Of a stretch of DNA of 64,000 nucleotides, positions 61,288 to 64,000 are shown piece by piece. How positions within the stretch are numbered: the first letter of the stretch is position 1; every line of letters starts with the position of its first letter. The position numbers were made by a program, and so were the translations under genes. The stretch comes from Sulfurimonadaceae bacterium (GTDB lineage: Bacteria; Campylobacterota; Campylobacteria; Campylobacterales; Sulfurimonadaceae). The stretch covers positions 1 to 64,000 of the forward strand of contig JAQUHB010000005.1 in assembly GCA_028683835.1 (NCBI GenBank), written 5' to 3'. The notes beneath the pieces are model-generated. The model did no database searches and was not told where the DNA came from. It saw only the letters and a program-made list of their open reading frames with translations.

Positions 61288-62261
61288 TTCTTTCCATAGA
61301 AAGCTCATGTGACGACAGCGCGATAGCGATTACCGAGATCGCTACATATAAGCTTCTTTTTCACAAGAAGATATCTCAAGAATTAGAACATTCAGTTTAT
61401 GGCGGTGTCGTTCCTGAATTGGCTTCTCGTCTTCATGCCGAGGCTTTACCGCGTATATTAGAGCTTTGTAAACCATACTTTTCAGAGCTTAAAGCTGTAG
61501 CAGTAACGACGACTCCGGGACTTGCCGTAACACTTGTGGAAGGTGTGACAATGGCAAAGGCGATAAGCATCGCTTTGAAAATTCCTATTATCGGCGTGAA
61601 TCACCTCAAAGGGCATATCTACTCGCTTTTTATCGAAAAAGAGACCGCTTTTCCTTTGACAGTATTACTTGTCTCTGGCGGACATACACAGGTGATCGAA
61701 GCAAAGAGTTTTGAAGATATGAAAGTCATTGCAACGACGACGGATGACAGCTTCGGCGAGAGTTTTGACAAGGTGGCAAAGATGATGGAGCTAGGTTATC
61801 CCGGAGGACCACTGATCGAGAAACTGGCTTTAGGCGGAGATAGAAAAAGATACGCTTTTACAGTTCCTCTGCATCAATCTCCGCTTATCGCTTTTAGCTA
61901 CTCGGGGCTTAAAAACGCTGTACGGCTTGCTGTTTTAGAAGGAACAAAAGAGGATTATAAAGATATCGCCGCGTCGTTTGAATATATTGCAGTTGCGCAT
62001 TTGATTCAAAAACTCAAAAAATATTTCAAGACGAATCCTCCTAAAAAGTTTGCAATTGTCGGCGGTGCAAGTGCGAATCTTTATCTTCGTAAACAGATTG
62101 AAACATTATTAGCACCTTATAGTGCTACGCTTTTACTCTCTGAACTCAAATATTGTTCTGATAATGCGGCAATGATCGGAAGAGTAGCTATAGATATGTA
62201 TAATAAAGAGATGTTTACATCGCATAATGAGTTACATGTAAGTTCGAGAAGCGTACTGTAG
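61284..62261 (+). CDS. tsaD: tRNA threonylcarbamoyladenosine biosynthesis protein TsaD
   Basis: TTG start; [38 protein letters not shown]. Confidence 0.97.
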   Translation: MILSIESSCDDSAIAITEIATYKLLFHKKISQELEHSVYGGVVPELASRLHAEALPRILELCKPYFSELKAVAVTTTPGLAVTLVEGVTMAKAISIALKIPIIGVNHLKGHIYSLFIEKETAFPLTVLLVSGGHTQVIEAKSFEDMKVIATTTDDSFGESFDKVAKMMELGYPGGPLIEKLALGGDRKRYAFTVPLHQSPLIAFSYSGLKNAVRLAVLEGTKEDYKDIAASFEYIAVAHLIQKLKKYFKTNPPKKFAIVGGASANLYLRKQIETLLAPYSATLLLSELKYCSDNAAMIGRVAIDMYNKEMFTSHNELHVSSRSVL

Positions 62262-62370
62262 TCTTAAATGAAGCTTATGCCAAAAGTGATATAAGCTAAT
62301 TAAGACAAAAATTATCCGATTTAAGTAAACTGTCGCTATAAAAAATCAAAATCAAATACAAGGAGCCAAA

Positions 62371-62874
62371 ATGGCAACTACAAAATTCAAAGGTACAGAC
62401 GTAGAATTATTAGGAAATGAAGTAAATGTTGGTGATAAAGCACCAGAAGTTACAGTTGTAAACTCAGACGGTTTAGGTGACGTTGTAGTTGGTGGAGCTC
62501 AAGGGCACAAACAACTTATTATTGTTGTTCCTTCATTAGACACAGGTGTATGTGCTGCTGAAACTCGTAATTTCAACGCAAAAGCTGCTGGTTTAGAAGG
62601 TGTTAAACCAACTATCGTTTCTTTAGACTTACCATTTGCTGCTGGTCGTTTTTGTCAAGCAGAAGGTATCTCAAATCTAACTGTTACTTCAGATTTCCGT
62701 AATAAAGATTTCGCAAACGCATACGGTGTACTTCTTGGTGGTTCTGTACTTGCTGGTGTTACATGTAGAGCAATCTTCGCTGTAAACGAAGAAGGTATCG
62801 TAACTTACAAAGAGATCGTTCCTGAAATTACTGAAGAGCCAAACTACGAAGCAGCTCTTAACGCTGTTAAATAA
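62371..62874 (+). CDS. tpx: Thiol peroxidase
   Basis: VVPSLDTGVCAAETRNFN; DLPFAAGRFCQAEG. Confidence 0.96.
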   Translation: MATTKFKGTDVELLGNEVNVGDKAPEVTVVNSDGLGDVVVGGAQGHKQLIIVVPSLDTGVCAAETRNFNAKAAGLEGVKPTIVSLDLPFAAGRFCQAEGISNLTVTSDFRNKDFANAYGVLLGGSVLAGVTCRAIFAVNEEGIVTYKEIVPEITEEPNYEAALNAVK

Positions 62875-62909
62875 TTTTAACTAAAAAAACTAAACTACTC
62901 CTCCTACTT

Positions 62910-62940
62910 GCTCAGAGCATTGCCTGCTCTGAGCTTTTTT
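62910..62940 (+). terminator. Rho-independent terminator after tpx
   Basis: GCTCAGAGCA-ttgcc-TGCTCTGAGC-TTTTTT. Confidence 0.92.
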
Positions 62941-62990
62941 AAACATTTCTACGATAAACTTGCTTTTTTAAATATTTCAGAGGCTTTCTT

Positions 62991-63722
62991 ATGAAAAAGA
63001 TATTGTCTATTTTAACTCTTACCGTTTTTATGAGTGCAAACTCTTATGCTGATATCACAAAAGTCGAGATGGGCGCAGGTATTTGGATGCAGACTCCAAG
63101 TGGATCTGTAAATTATAATGGCGGTGCAAACGGTTTCAATGTGATGAACGAAACACAAGATAGTTCTGGGTATATTTGGGCACTTGTAAAACATCCGCTT
63201 TCTACTATCCCTAATTTTCGTGTAGAGTATGTAAAGATCTCTTCAGATGGTACTGCAAATGGAAGTTGGGGATCAACACCGATAGTGTCGAGCAAAAGTA
63301 CTCTCGATATACGACAGATTGATCTGATCCCTTATTATAATATTTTAGATAATACTTTTTGGACAACGTTAGATCTTGGAATCGATATAAAAGTTGTGGA
63401 TTTAGCTTATAAGATTGCATCAGCTTCTTATGAATATAAAAAAACAGTGCCCCTTCCAATGGCTTATGCAAGAGTAAGAGTAGAAGTTCCAAGAAGTAAT
63501 CTCGGCGGGGAAGCAGATATAAAATATATAACAGACGGTAGTTCGATTATCTCTGATGCAAGGGTGAAATTTGACTATACTTTTAGATCCTTTCTTGTGC
63601 TTCAACCTGCATTAGAGGTCGGTTATAGAGTACAAAAAATAAGAATTGATGAATCAGGTGAGGATATTAAAACAAATATAGATTTTGCTGGATTTTATAC
63701 CGGTTTGATGTTGAGATTTTAA
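62991..63722 (+). CDS. Outer-membrane beta-barrel protein (TIGR04219-like)
   Basis: Signal peptide; GAGIWMQTPSGSVNY...; terminal GLMLRF. Confidence 0.75.
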   Translation: MKKILSILTLTVFMSANSYADITKVEMGAGIWMQTPSGSVNYNGGANGFNVMNETQDSSGYIWALVKHPLSTIPNFRVEYVKISSDGTANGSWGSTPIVSSKSTLDIRQIDLIPYYNILDNTFWTTLDLGIDIKVVDLAYKIASASYEYKKTVPLPMAYARVRVEVPRSNLGGEADIKYITDGSSIISDARVKFDYTFRSFLVLQPALEVGYRVQKIRIDESGEDIKTNIDFAGFYTGLMLRF

Positions 63723-63725
63723 GAA

Positions 63726-64000
63726 TGAAGTTTTTTTTATTGAGTTTTATAGCCATATTTTCTAGTTTGACTGCTTTTGCTGATGTCATTACAACTTTTG
63801 ATCCGCACGGAAAGAAAGAGATAGCTTTGACTTTTGATGCTTGTGAAACAAAAACTCCTTCTTATTTTGATCCTGTGATTTTGGAATATCTTATCGCACA
63901 TAAAATTGCTGCGACTTTTTTTGTGAGTGCAAAATTTGCACTAAGAAATTCTGAGATTTTAAGTGAAATCACTCAAAAATATCCATTTTTAGAGATAGAA
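63726..64000 (+). CDS. Polysaccharide deacetylase family protein, N-terminal part (truncated by window end)
   Basis: MKFFLLSFIAIFSSLTAFADVITTFDPHGKKEIALTFDACETKTPSYFDPVIL; NodB-type LTFDAC. Confidence 0.8.

Noticed and set aside
1-64000. CRISPR arrays, complete IS elements, prophage genes
   Set aside because: No regularly spaced repeats, transposase/integrase motifs or phage structural genes seen on either strand.

Overview
AT-rich bacterial chromosome segment with Campylobacterota-like gene content (Sulfurimonas-like sulfur oxidiser; taxonomy is inferred from gene order and protein character, not searched). Most of it is ordinary core genome: the rpmJ-rpsM-rpsK-rpsD-rpoA-rplQ operon, murE, panD, a polyprenyl synthase, tkt, maf, alaS, asnB, leuC-type dehydratase, moaC/mobA, cobyric acid synthase with a TonB receptor, cdsA-dxr, tsaD, tpx, one tRNA-Ser(GGA), three chemoreceptors, c-di-GMP proteins and a soxCDYZ-type cluster. 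The main accessory feature is a two-gene module at 58252-61287: a GHKL-type ATPase with a C-terminal PD-(D/E)XK-like motif, followed directly by a D12-class DNA adenine methyltransferase. It sits upstream of tsaD and looks like an unrecognised restriction/defence system. Other signals: an A9-G9 tract at the ribosome-binding position of a porin gene (candidate phase variation); a strongly over-represented palindrome TTACATGTAA; a frameshifted 5' copy of a radical-SAM gene upstream of mntP; a decayed PAS-domain fragment; a small antitoxin ORF missing from the ORF track; and a duplicated promoter-like sequence on both sides of a chemoreceptor gene. All family calls were made by eye from motifs.
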